Origin: Thermoplasmata archaeon | GTDB lineage: Archaea > Thermoplasmatota > Thermoplasmata > Lutacidiplasmatales > UBA184 | Reading direction: 5' to 3' | Length of the DNA: 64,000 bases | Assembly: GCA_028864975.1 (NCBI GenBank) | Contig: JAGWLG010000004.1 | Coordinates: forward strand, 1-64,000 | Notes under the pieces: model-generated | What the model was told of the DNA's origin: nothing | The model's database searches: none | Seen by the model: only the letters and a program-made list of their open reading frames with translations | Shown here: piece after piece, positions 1-7,089 of the stretch | Numbering within the stretch: position 1 is the stretch's first letter | Layout of the letters: every line of letters begins with the position of its first letter | Program-made: the position numbers and the translations under genes

Positions 1-443
1 ACGACCCGCCCGCGCCATCCCCGCGCCGCCGCGCGCCGCTCGAGCTCCCGACCGAAGCGCGCCGCATCCGGGTCGCAGGCGTCGGCGTAGACCTCCTCGG
101 GCGAGAGCCTCACAACGAGGCGGGCCATCATGGAGAGCTCTAGCTCGTTGAGCCGGCCGCGGTCGACATAACGATCGACGAGCGCCGGTTCGGCCCTGGG
201 CGCGGCCGCCCTTCCCAGCCGTTGGAGCGCATGATAGATCCGCTCGCGTTCCGCGGCCCGCAGGAGCTTGGAATCCTTGACGCCGAGGGCTCGCAGCCCT
301 TCATCGGTCACCCCCTCATCGACGAGGAAGGCCCCCACCACCAAAGGTCCGAGCAGGCTCCCCCGCCCCGCTTCGTCGAGCCCGAGGCGACCGTGCAACG
401 GGAGGGCTCGCGGGGAGGACCGGAGGGTGCTCTGCCGCGCCAC
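1..443 (-). CDS. rnhB: Ribonuclease HII (3' end cut by window edge)
   Basis: This gene is absent from the ORF track because it runs off the window. Reading the minus strand from a GTG at 443 gives an N-terminus followed by GLDEAGRGSLLGPLVVGA, the RNase HII signature with the first catalytic Asp and Glu. GVKDSKLL follows, matching the conserved G-DSK motif. The enzyme nicks RNA in RNA/DNA hybrids and removes misincorporated ribonucleotides. A GGAGGG ribosome-binding site lies just before the GTG, and a TATA-like element is shared with the divergent gene at 503. About 147 residues are present, and the C-terminal active-site Asp region lies outside or at the edge of the window. The identification is firm; the start is likely. 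Confidence 0.9.
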   Translation of the reverse strand, partial: MARQSTLRSSPRALPLHGRLGLDEAGRGSLLGPLVVGAFLVDEGVTDEGLRALGVKDSKLLRAAERERIYHALQRLGRAAAPRAEPALVDRYVDRGRLNELELSMMARLVVRLSPEEVYADACDPDAARFGRELERRAAARGWRGRV

Positions 444-473
444 GCTCCCTCCAAGGCCTGCAGAAGAGCGAGG

Positions 474-483
474 CTTAGATATG
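474..483. promoter_or_regulatory. Probable shared TATA element of a divergent promoter
   Basis: The short AT-rich stretch CTTAGATATG is the only one between rnhB (start 443, minus) and the aldolase-like gene (start 503, plus). Its distance of about 22 bases to the plus-strand GTG would make that transcript leaderless. It could also serve rnhB, which in addition has a Shine-Dalgarno sequence. Confidence 0.4.
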
Positions 484-502
484 ACGGGGGGTCCGGCCGA
501 AC

Positions 503-1396
503 GTGCCGCTCAATGGGCTCGTCGTTCCGATCGTGACGCTCTTCGGGGACCAAGGAAAGCTCGACCTGACGAGGAACACCCGGTTCGTACGGGGGCTGAT
601 CGACGACGGCGTGCACCACCTCCTGAGCCTGGGGGTCCCGGGGGAGCCCTCCTCGCTCTCGGAGACGGAGCGCGAGCAGCTGCTCGAGAAGGTCGTCGAG
701 AGCTGCACCTTCGGGACCGATGTCTGGGCAGGGATCGATGGCGTCACGACCGAGGAGGCGGTCGCCAGAGCGGACACGGCCGAGGCGGTCGGAGCTTCGG
801 TCCTGGTCGCGTTCCCCCCGCACGGCGCGCGTGTCGAGCCCTCCCACGTCCTCGAGAGGTTCCGTGCCATCCACTCCTCGTCCAAGCTCTCCCTGGTCGC
901 CTACCGGGTGCCGGGGCAAGGAGGGGAGCTCCTCTCCCCGGCGGTCGTGCACACCCTCGCGAAGGAGGGGGTGTTGGAGGGGGTGATCGACGCCTCGGGG
1001 GACCTCACAAGCCCCTTCCAGCTCCTCGAGAGCGCCCCGGCAGGGTTCACGGTCTTCGGCGGTGACGGAGATGACTCGGTCGAAGCCCTCGAGAAGGGCG
1101 CGCTAGGGGTCGCGTGGGAGACGGGGAACATCCTTCCCCGATTGAGCTCGAAGATCTGGGAGCTCTGGGAGCGCCACGAGACGGAGAAGCTCCGCACGTT
1201 GCTCCCGCTCGAGCGGCTCCTCCTTGACGCGAGCCGCGCGGCGCCGCGCCCCGCCTCGATCAAGTTCCTCGCGCATGACCTTCGCGAGGCGGACGAGGGA
1301 TATCGGGCGCCGCACGGAGCGCTCACGGAGGAGCAGCGCGCGAAGGTCCTGGCGATGGTGGAACCGCGGAAGGCCGAGCTCCAGGAGTACGCTTAA
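503..1396 (+). CDS. DapA/KDG-aldolase family protein lacking the Schiff-base lysine
   Basis: This 297-residue TIM-barrel protein has the length and overall pattern of the DHDPS/NAL family, which contains dihydrodipicolinate synthase and archaeal 2-keto-3-deoxygluconate aldolase. It keeps a PIVTLF start, a YRVP motif in place of the usual YNVP (Tyr134), and GDGDDS. At the position of the catalytic lysine (consensus GIKDSSGD) it reads GVIDASGD, with isoleucine 162; the codon is ATC, so this is not a simple misread of AAG. The usual GTTGE loop is LGVPGE. Class I aldolase chemistry needs that lysine, so the protein is probably not a standard aldolase. It may bind ligands or catalyse a lysine-independent reaction. 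It starts at GTG, probably leaderless. Confidence 0.75.
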   Translation: MPLNGLVVPIVTLFGDQGKLDLTRNTRFVRGLIDDGVHHLLSLGVPGEPSSLSETEREQLLEKVVESCTFGTDVWAGIDGVTTEEAVARADTAEAVGASVLVAFPPHGARVEPSHVLERFRAIHSSSKLSLVAYRVPGQGGELLSPAVVHTLAKEGVLEGVIDASGDLTSPFQLLESAPAGFTVFGGDGDDSVEALEKGALGVAWETGNILPRLSSKIWELWERHETEKLRTLLPLERLLLDASRAAPRPASIKFLAHDLREADEGYRAPHGALTEEQRAKVLAMVEPRKAELQEYA

Positions 1397-1492
1397 ACGT
1401 CGTCGCTCGGTGGGTGCCGCCGAGCTTCTCCGCTGCCCCCGCTAGCCGTAATATAGGGTCCTCGGTAGGCCCGAACCCCTCGAGGCAGACCG

Positions 1493-1894
1493 ATGGGCAT
1501 CTGGCAGGGCCGTCCGCGAAGGAAGCGCACGGGCGGACGCCTTCGACCCAACCGGAACAAACGCCGGTTCGAGGTCGGGAGGGAGCTCCAGTTCCCGACC
1601 ATCGGGGAGCCCAAGCACAAGTTCTACCGCGTGCGCGGGGGGAACCGCAAGGTCCGCATCCTGCTCGCCCAGGAGATCAACGTCTACGATCCCCAGACCA
1701 AGACCATGAAGCTCGCCAAGGCCGTCACGGTCCGCGAGAACAAGTCCAATCCCAACTACGTCCAGCGGAACATCATCACCCGGGGAGCCGTTCTCGAGAC
1801 CGAGCTGGGCCCCGTGGAGATCCGCTCCCGGCCCGGACAGCACGGGCAGTTGAACGGCGTCCTGGTCGCGCGCCGCGACGCCTCGGCCGCGTAG
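1493..1894 (+). CDS. rps8e: 30S ribosomal protein eS8
   Basis: This 133-residue small-subunit ribosomal protein opens with MGIWQGRPRRKRTGG and later has GRELQFPTIGEPK, both typical of archaeal eS8. It is basic and of normal family length. A TATA-like ATAATATAGG element sits about 40 bases upstream, giving a short leader. The SRP19 gene follows after 4 bases and the GPN-loop GTPase after that, so the three are very probably one operon. This eS8-SRP19 neighbourhood is an informational-gene arrangement. No irregularities are visible. Confidence 0.95.
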   Translation: MGIWQGRPRRKRTGGRLRPNRNKRRFEVGRELQFPTIGEPKHKFYRVRGGNRKVRILLAQEINVYDPQTKTMKLAKAVTVRENKSNPNYVQRNIITRGAVLETELGPVEIRSRPGQHGQLNGVLVARRDASAA

Positions 1895-1898
1895 GCCG

Positions 1899-2201
1899 AT
1901 GCCGGACCACTTCTACGTCTACCCCAGCTACCTCAAGCGCTCGGTGAAGCGTTCGGAAGGCCGTCGGGTCCCGGAGAGCGTCGCGGTCGGAGGGGAATTG
2001 ACGGCCGAAGGGATGAGGGAGGCGGCCCAGGCACTCGGGTTCCATGCGGAGGTCGAGACCAAGCACTATCCGAAGGAAGCCTGGCGCGTGGAAGGGAGGA
2101 TCAAGGTGGCGAAGAAGAAAGGGGTCAGCAAGGCCGAGTTCCTTCGGCGGCTCGCGAAGGAACTGCATACCCGGGCCCAGGCCGCGGCGGGGGCCCCTTA
2201 G
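1899..2201 (+). CDS. srp19: Signal recognition particle subunit SRP19
   Basis: This 100-residue basic protein starts with MPDHFYVYPSYLKRSVKRSEGRR, the usual SRP19 opening where a Y-P-xYL strand is followed by a basic cluster. SRP19 binds the tips of SRP RNA helices 6 and 8 and primes SRP54 binding during co-translational targeting. It continues the eS8 operon with a 4-base gap. A basic KKKGVSKAEFLRRLAKEL segment and a short Ala-rich C-terminus complete it. Length is normal for archaea. Confidence 0.9.
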   Translation: MPDHFYVYPSYLKRSVKRSEGRRVPESVAVGGELTAEGMREAAQALGFHAEVETKHYPKEAWRVEGRIKVAKKKGVSKAEFLRRLAKELHTRAQAAAGAP

Positions 2202-2225
2202 GGCGAACGATCGGGAGGGAGGCAT

Positions 2226-3020
2226 CTGACGGACCCGATCGCGATCTACTTCACGGGTACCGCCGGCGCGGGCAAGACCGCCATCACCCGGGCCTTCCAC
2301 GACTGGATGGAGGAGAGCGGCTACGACGCGCTCACGGTGAACCTGGACCCCGGGATGGAGGAGCCCGGGTACGAGGCGAACATCGACATCCGAGACTGGG
2401 TCAAGCTCACGGACATCCAGAGCGAGTTCGGGCTCGGCCCCAACGGGGCGCAGATCGCGGCCAGCGACATGATCGCGCTCAAGGTCTTCGAGGTCCGGGA
2501 GGAGCTCGACCGGCTGAACGGCGACTACGTCCTCATCGATACGCCCGGGCAGGTCGAGCTCTTCGCCTTCCGGGAGTCCTCGAAGGCGATCGTGGAGGCG
2601 CTTTCGGGAGAGCGCTCGATGCTCGCCTTCCTCTTCGACCCCGCGCTCGCAAGGAGCCCGGGGGGGTTCGTCTCGCTCCTGCTCCTCTCCGCCACGGTCC
2701 AGTTCCGCTTCGGCCTGCCGCTCACGAATGTTCTGTCGAAGGCCGACCTGCTGAAGCCCGGGGACCGGGAGCGTCTCCAGCAGTGGGGCGAGGAGCCCTA
2801 CTCGCTCTACGACGCCGTGGGGGACGAGAGCCCGGGGAAGGACACGGGGCTCTCGCTCGAGCTCTTCCGTGCGCTCGAGTCGATCGGTCCGCTCTGGCAG
2901 CCGATCTTCACCAGCGCCGAGACCCGTCTGGGGATGGAGGACCTCTACGCGATGGCCCAGAAGGTCTTCGCGGGCGGCGAGGACCTGGAGAAGAGCGGTG
3001 GCACGGGCACGACCGACTGA
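2226..3020 (+). CDS. GPN-loop GTPase, probable CTG start
   Basis: This GPN-loop GTPase belongs to the archaeal PAB0955-like family, related to eukaryotic RNA polymerase II assembly factors Gpn1-3. The ORF track starts at ATG 2307, but that would cut off the P-loop GTAGAGKT encoded upstream in the same frame. An in-frame TAG at 2199-2201 limits the start to 2202-2226, and the only plausible codon there is CTG 2226, preceded by GGGAGGGAGG. The resulting 264-residue protein has the P-loop, the GPN motif in FGLGPNGAQ, a Walker B/G3 segment DTPGQVE, and an SKAD specificity motif. It follows SRP19 in the operon. Confidence 0.88.
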   Translation: MTDPIAIYFTGTAGAGKTAITRAFHDWMEESGYDALTVNLDPGMEEPGYEANIDIRDWVKLTDIQSEFGLGPNGAQIAASDMIALKVFEVREELDRLNGDYVLIDTPGQVELFAFRESSKAIVEALSGERSMLAFLFDPALARSPGGFVSLLLLSATVQFRFGLPLTNVLSKADLLKPGDRERLQQWGEEPYSLYDAVGDESPGKDTGLSLELFRALESIGPLWQPIFTSAETRLGMEDLYAMAQKVFAGGEDLEKSGGTGTTD

Positions 3021-3027
3021 CCGGCCC

Positions 3028-3726
3028 GTGGGCCGGAGCGCGGTCGACGCCCCCAGGCTCCTTCGTTCCCTTCGGCGGGCCCTCGCCACCGCGGGGGACC
3101 CTGTCGACGCGAAGGCAATGCAGGCCTACATGCGGTCGCGGATGCCGTTCCATGGCGTCCATGCCGAGGAGACGCGCCGCCGGGCGAGGGAGGTCTTCTC
3201 GGGGGTACAGTTCACGACTCCCGCCGAGTGGCGTGCGACCCTCGTCGCGCTTTGGGACGGCGCTCGCTTTCGCGAAGAACGCTACGCCGTAGTGACGCTC
3301 GCTCGTTCCTACGTCAGCGACCCGTTCCAAACCCCCCGGGCCCTGCCGGTCTTCGAGCACCTCATCGTGACCGGCGCCTGGTGGGACCTCGTGGACGAGA
3401 TCGCGATCAAGTGCGTTGGTCCCCTCCTCCTCCAGCATCCTCGCGAGGTCGCCGGGGTGATGCGGGAGTGGAGCCTCTCCTCGGACCTCTGGAAACGACG
3501 TACGGCCATCATCTGTCAGGTCGGTGCCAAGGAGAGGACCGACGTCGCCCTCCTCGCCGACTGCATCGGTCCTTCGATCCGGTCGAAGGAGTTCTTCCTC
3601 CGCAAGGCGATCGGGTGGTCGCTGCGGCAGTACGCCCGAACGGACCCGTCGTGGGTCCGTCGTTTCGTCGCGGGGCACCCGACGATGAGCCCGCTCAGCC
3701 GGCGGGAAGCGCTACGCCACCTGTAG
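3028..3726 (+). CDS. AlkD-like DNA alkylation repair protein
   Basis: The ORF track entry at 2869 overlaps the GTPase; the likely start is GTG 3028, seven bases after the GTPase stop, giving 232 residues, normal for AlkD. It has the helical HEAT-like pattern of the family: an LVALWDGARFREERYAVVTLA segment, WWDLVDEIA with the family's W-D-VD core, KRRTAIICQ, and KEFFLRKAIGWSLRQYA. AlkD-type glycosylases remove bulky or cationic alkylpurines such as 7-alkylguanine without base flipping. It appears co-transcribed with the GTPase. Assignment to the family is strong, while substrate is inferred. Confidence 0.85.
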   Translation: MGRSAVDAPRLLRSLRRALATAGDPVDAKAMQAYMRSRMPFHGVHAEETRRRAREVFSGVQFTTPAEWRATLVALWDGARFREERYAVVTLARSYVSDPFQTPRALPVFEHLIVTGAWWDLVDEIAIKCVGPLLLQHPREVAGVMREWSLSSDLWKRRTAIICQVGAKERTDVALLADCIGPSIRSKEFFLRKAIGWSLRQYARTDPSWVRRFVAGHPTMSPLSRREALRHL

Positions 3727-3744
3727 CGGCCGCAGGGCGGCGGC

Positions 3745-4047
3745 TCAGTCTGAGAAGATGAGGCCCATCCCCTGGGCGGACTTCTCTTCCTCTTCCTTGA
3801 ACTGCGTGTGGAGCTTCTCGGCCAGGGCCGCTTCGACCTTCTTGGCGACCGAGGTGACCTTCTCGTCCGCGTGGGCCATCGCGGTGTCCGACCCTTCCAT
3901 GTACAGGTAGACCTCGTCCGCCGCCCCTCCCAGGGGAGCCGCGTCGCGGAGGATCCGGGTCTGTCGCCAGATGAGGTCGTCCTTCGTCAGGACCTCCTCG
4001 AGCTCCGCACGCTTGCCCGAAGGGACCACGTAGATGCGCCACGCCAT
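3745..4047 (-). CDS. Hypothetical small soluble protein
   Basis: This protein is about 100 residues from the ATG at 4047, which fits better than the track's 4116 because the extra N-terminus is Pro/Gly-rich and reads into the upstream region. It begins MAWRIYVVPSGK, has a central RQTRILRDAAPLGG segment, and ends in a charged helix FKEEEEKSAQGMG. No signal peptide, membrane segment or cysteine is visible. I do not recognise a family. It is convergent with AlkD and divergent from the TraB gene, and the even codon pattern suggests it is real. Confidence 0.6.
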   Translation of the reverse strand: MAWRIYVVPSGKRAELEEVLTKDDLIWRQTRILRDAAPLGGAADEVYLYMEGSDTAMAHADEKVTSVAKKVEAALAEKLHTQFKEEEEKSAQGMGLIFSD

Positions 4048-4143
4048 ACGACCGGGGCCACCTGCGAGTCTATGTAACGGTTCGTAGGGTTGGGGCCAGT
4101 GCACCGCGGCCCCCACGCTCTGGTGAGGCCGTTCGCAAGCACC

Positions 4144-5004
4144 ATGGCGGCCCCTCCCTCATCGCCCGCTCCCGCGGCCCCCTCGGCCCCCGGCCTCACC
4201 CGGGAGATCTCCCTCCCTCCCCCCACGGCGCCCGATCCCTCGGTCCTCCTGGTCGGGGTCGCCCACGTGCTCGACCTGGAGTCCGGTCTCGACCGGGTGC
4301 TCGCGGCCTACCATCCGAAGGCCCTCGCGGTGGAGCTCGACCCCGAGCGTGCACAGCTCCTCTCCTCCCGCGTCCAGGAGCGGACGAGCGCGCAGGCCGA
4401 GGGGAAGCCGATGCCGGCGCGCCCCCGGTCAGAGGCCCCGCTCACGCTGCGGCTCTGGGCGAAGCTCCAGGACCGCTTCGCTTCCGACCTGGGCGGGGTC
4501 CCCGGGGAAGAGATGCTCCAGGTAGGTGCGTTCGCGAAGCGGCGGTCGCTCCCTTGCTTCTTGGTCGACGATCCGCTGCGTCAGGTCGCGCCCCGGCTCT
4601 TGGGAGCGCTCTCACCCCGCGAGCGGGTGAAGCTCCTGGTCTCGACGCTGGTCGCGCTGTTCATCCCGACGCGCGTCGTGGAGCGCGAGATCCATCAGTA
4701 CGAGGAGCACCGCGAGGAGTACCTAGGCGTGCTGCGCGAGCAGTACCCCACGGTGACCCGGGTGTTGTTGGACGAGCGCAATGCCCACATGGCCGAGCGG
4801 ATCGCAGCCCTCGCCCGCTCCTACGGCCCGGTGGCGGCGGTCGTGGGGGACGCTCACGTGGGCGGTCTCGCGCAGGCCCTCGCGGGAACCGGGTTCCCTG
4901 TGAAGGAGGTGCGGCTCGAAGCCCTTCGGGCGGCCGAGCACGCGCCTCTACCCGGCGCTGCCTCGGTGGTTCGCCCTCCACCGAAGAAGGACCAACCTGC
5001 CTAG
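4144..5004 (+). CDS. TraB/PrgY-family domain protein
   Basis: This protein is about 286 residues from ATG 4144, after a Pro/Ala-rich N-terminus. It has the TraB family's paired GxxH-type motifs: LVGVAHVLD near the start and VVGDAHVGGL near the end, with ALAVELDPERAQLL between them. TraB/PrgY proteins were first described in pheromone inhibition in Enterococcus, and the fold is related to putative metalloproteases (Tiki/GumN group). The function in archaea is unknown. Unlike many archaeal TraB proteins it shows no C-terminal block of transmembrane helices. It ends in a 4-base overlap with the convergent zinc-ribbon gene. Confidence 0.8.
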   Translation: MAAPPSSPAPAAPSAPGLTREISLPPPTAPDPSVLLVGVAHVLDLESGLDRVLAAYHPKALAVELDPERAQLLSSRVQERTSAQAEGKPMPARPRSEAPLTLRLWAKLQDRFASDLGGVPGEEMLQVGAFAKRRSLPCFLVDDPLRQVAPRLLGALSPRERVKLLVSTLVALFIPTRVVEREIHQYEEHREEYLGVLREQYPTVTRVLLDERNAHMAERIAALARSYGPVAAVVGDAHVGGLAQALAGTGFPVKEVRLEALRAAEHAPLPGAASVVRPPPKKDQPA

Positions 5005-5357
5005 AACGCCTGCGATCTCCGTTTCGGCCAGTCCGCGTCCGCGGCGGGGAGCGAGGATGGGGCCGGGCTCCCCCGAACGTTGGGCGCCGGGCGCCGTCCC
5101 AGGAAGGCCGAGGGGACCGGGGGGCCCGCGGTCCGGCCGTGAGGTCGCGGCGGCCGCGCGAGCAGCGCGGGCAGCCTCAGCCCTTCGCCCGGACGATGGC
5201 GGATGACGCGGCAGTACGCCCCGGGGGCGTACCACCATGTGGGGGCGGTCAGCGGGACCACCTGTTCGCAGGCGTAGCAGTAGACGTAGTCGTCGGTGTC
5301 GCGGACGGTCTCGCTGCCGCCGCAATGGGGACACGCTTCGGGGGCCTGGTCGTTCAC
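5001..5357 (-). CDS. Zinc-ribbon protein with Arg/Pro-rich tail
   Basis: This 118-residue protein starts with one compact zinc ribbon, CPHCGG at residues 9-14 and CYAC about 15 residues later. A tryptophan-containing stretch and about 60 low-complexity Pro/Arg/Ala residues follow. Two CxxC knuckles suggest a structural zinc site. No partner domain is recognisable. Its stop overlaps that of the TraB gene on the other strand. The ribbon is convincing; the tail could be an artefact of GC-rich read-through. Confidence 0.6.
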   Translation of the reverse strand: MNDQAPEACPHCGGSETVRDTDDYVYCYACEQVVPLTAPTWWYAPGAYCRVIRHRPGEGLRLPALLARPPRPHGRTAGPPVPSAFLGRRPAPNVRGSPAPSSLPAADADWPKRRSQAF

Positions 5358-5578
5358 GGGAGCTCCGCGGGGCGGGGGTCCCTATCCTATCGGTAATGGC
5401 CTCACCGGTAGGGGTAGGTTACCTCGCGCTCCGCGAGCATTATGTACGTCGAATGGTATCATAATCCACGCGTAACCCCGGAGATAGCCGAGGAAGCTTC
5501 GAGCGCGAACGGTCCCCTCACGGGAAAGGTCGAGGGTCTCGAGAGCGCGAGAAGGTCTCGGTCGGGGACGCAGGGTCT

Positions 5579-6136
5579 ATGCGAGGAGATATCGAAAGCG
5601 CCACGACGACCGTTCCGAGACGCGCGTTCGCTGAGCCCCCCAGCCTCTCGGAGTTCCGACAGTTCGCACGCACCTCGGCCGAGTTCTCCCGGGAAGCGAT
5701 GCAGCGATTGGGGCTGCACCCCGAGGCCTTCATGTCGAGGAGCGTCGAGAACAACCTGGCCGTGAGCCGGGCCCTCTTCGGCAAGTGGTCCGCGGAGCTC
5801 GTCGTGGTCCTCTACGGACAGCGAGAGCTCGGGTTCGAGGACCTGCGACGCCATCTGACCGGGGTCTCGCCCAGGATCCTGTCGAAGAAGCTCAAGGACC
5901 TGGAGCGCTTCGGCGTCGTGCGAAGGGTCACGATCTCCACGCACCCGCCCCGGGTGCGGTACTCGCTCACCGACCACGGCATCATCGTTGCGCGGATCGC
6001 GGAGCCGCTCTTCCTCTTCCTGAGGTTCCTCTCGCGCTACCCGCCCACCGACGGACACCACCGCGACGGACCCTCGGAGGCCCCGCGCATCGAGGCCACG
6101 ATCCCGCCGCCGGTCGAGGTCCCTAGAGTACTGTGA
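5579..6136 (+). CDS. HxlR-like winged-helix transcriptional regulator
   Basis: This 185-residue DNA-binding protein carries its winged helix at about residues 55-140. The segment ALFGKWSAELVVVLYGQRELGFEDLRRHLTG, then SPRILSKKLKDLERFGVVRR and a wing VRYSLTDHG, is the HxlR pattern, normally 'GKW-LILxxL...F-EL...I-ISxKxLSxxLKeLE'. The N-terminal 50 residues are not recognised. Its target is unknown. The Mrp gene overlaps it by 14 bases at the 3' ends. The upstream 220 bases are AT-richer than the surroundings and probably hold its promoter. Confidence 0.82.
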   Translation: MRGDIESATTTVPRRAFAEPPSLSEFRQFARTSAEFSREAMQRLGLHPEAFMSRSVENNLAVSRALFGKWSAELVVVLYGQRELGFEDLRRHLTGVSPRILSKKLKDLERFGVVRRVTISTHPPRVRYSLTDHGIIVARIAEPLFLFLRFLSRYPPTDGHHRDGPSEAPRIEATIPPPVEVPRVL

Positions 6137-7001
6137 GCGTGCGCTTCCGGCTCTCCTCCAGGCTCTGGAGGAAGCCGGAGGCGAGGCCCGCGACGCTGGG
6201 GGAGGCGTACTGCTCCAGCTTGCCCTCGTCCCCCAGCTCGCTGATGCGGGGGTCGATCGGCAGGCTCGCCAGCAGCGGCAGGTCGAACTCCTGCGCTAGC
6301 TCCCTGGCCCGTCCTTTTCCATAGGGGCGGAAGTCTTTCTGGCAGTGGGGGCACTTGACGGTGGCCATGTTCTCGACGAGCCCCAGCAACGTGACGTGGA
6401 GCTCCCGGGCCATGTTCACCGCTTTCTTGACGATCAGGCCGGCGAGCTCCTGAGGGGTGGTCACGAAGACCATGCCGTCGATCGGGATGGTCTGGAAGAC
6501 CGTGAGCGGCACGTCGCTCGTGCCGGGGGGCATGTCCAGGAGCAGGTAGTCGAGCGCGCCCCAGTTCACGCCGCCGAAGAACTGAACGATGAGCCGGGTG
6601 ACCAAGGGACCGCGCCAGATGACGGGGGTCTCCTCGTCCTCGACCAGGAACTGGCTGGAGACGACCTTGAGCCCCTTCCCCGTGACCGCGGGTTCCACCC
6701 CCTCCCCCTTGTCGAGGAGATGCCCGCTCAAGCCCAGGAGCTTGGGCACGGAAGGCCCCGTCACGTCGGCGTCCAGGATGCCGACCTTCTTCCCCTGCCG
6801 CGCGAGCTCGCAGGCGAGGAGCACGGTGACCGCGGACTTGCCGACCCCTCCTTTCCCGCTCCCCACCGCGATGACGTTCTGGAGGTTCCCCTTCGGGAGG
6901 CGTTGCAGAACCCCTCCCCCCGCTCCGGGGCGTCGGGCGCCAGGGCCCGAGGGAGGAGGACGGCTCGGCGCGGCGCCGGTACCGTCGGAGGGAACGGCCA
7001 T
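6123..7001 (-). CDS. Mrp/NBP35-family Fe-S carrier ATPase
   Basis: This P-loop ATPase of about 292 residues has the deviant Walker A GSGKGGVGKSAV, the switch DADVTGPSVPKLLG, DMPPGTSD, and a late CPHC pair that can bind a bridging iron-sulfur cluster. Family members scaffold or carry Fe-S clusters. The track begins at TTG 7019, but the TATA sequence TTAAATA on the minus strand at 7023-7029 lies 21 bases from ATG 7001, so a leaderless start at 7001 is preferred. The first 35 residues are a Pro/Gly-rich leader. It is divergent from the acyl-CoA synthetase. Confidence 0.92.
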   Translation of the reverse strand: MAVPSDGTGAAPSRPPPSGPGARRPGAGGGVLQRLPKGNLQNVIAVGSGKGGVGKSAVTVLLACELARQGKKVGILDADVTGPSVPKLLGLSGHLLDKGEGVEPAVTGKGLKVVSSQFLVEDEETPVIWRGPLVTRLIVQFFGGVNWGALDYLLLDMPPGTSDVPLTVFQTIPIDGMVFVTTPQELAGLIVKKAVNMARELHVTLLGLVENMATVKCPHCQKDFRPYGKGRARELAQEFDLPLLASLPIDPRISELGDEGKLEQYASPSVAGLASGFLQSLEESRKRTLTVL

Positions 7002-7022
7002 GGCCGTTCGACGGGTCAACGC

Positions 7023-7029
7023 TATTTAA
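7023..7029 (-). promoter_or_regulatory. TATA box for the Mrp gene
   Basis: The minus-strand sequence TTAAATA lies 21 bases before ATG 7001, the spacing expected when transcription starts at the start codon. It is the clearest TATA box in this intergenic gap. Confidence 0.65.
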
Positions 7030-7051
7030 CAAGGTCTTCATGGCAAGATCT

Positions 7052-7069
7052 CGCGGGTCGCGACCCGCG
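7052..7069. promoter_or_regulatory. Perfect 18-base palindrome between divergent genes
   Basis: CGCGGGTCGCGACCCGCG is a perfect inverted repeat with no spacer. It sits about 20 bases before the acyl-CoA synthetase start and about 50 bases from the Mrp start. The location suits a dimeric repressor's operator. In GC-rich DNA a chance palindrome of this length is uncommon but possible. Confidence 0.4.
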
Positions 7070-7089
7070 GTTCCGGGGGGCTGGAAGGC

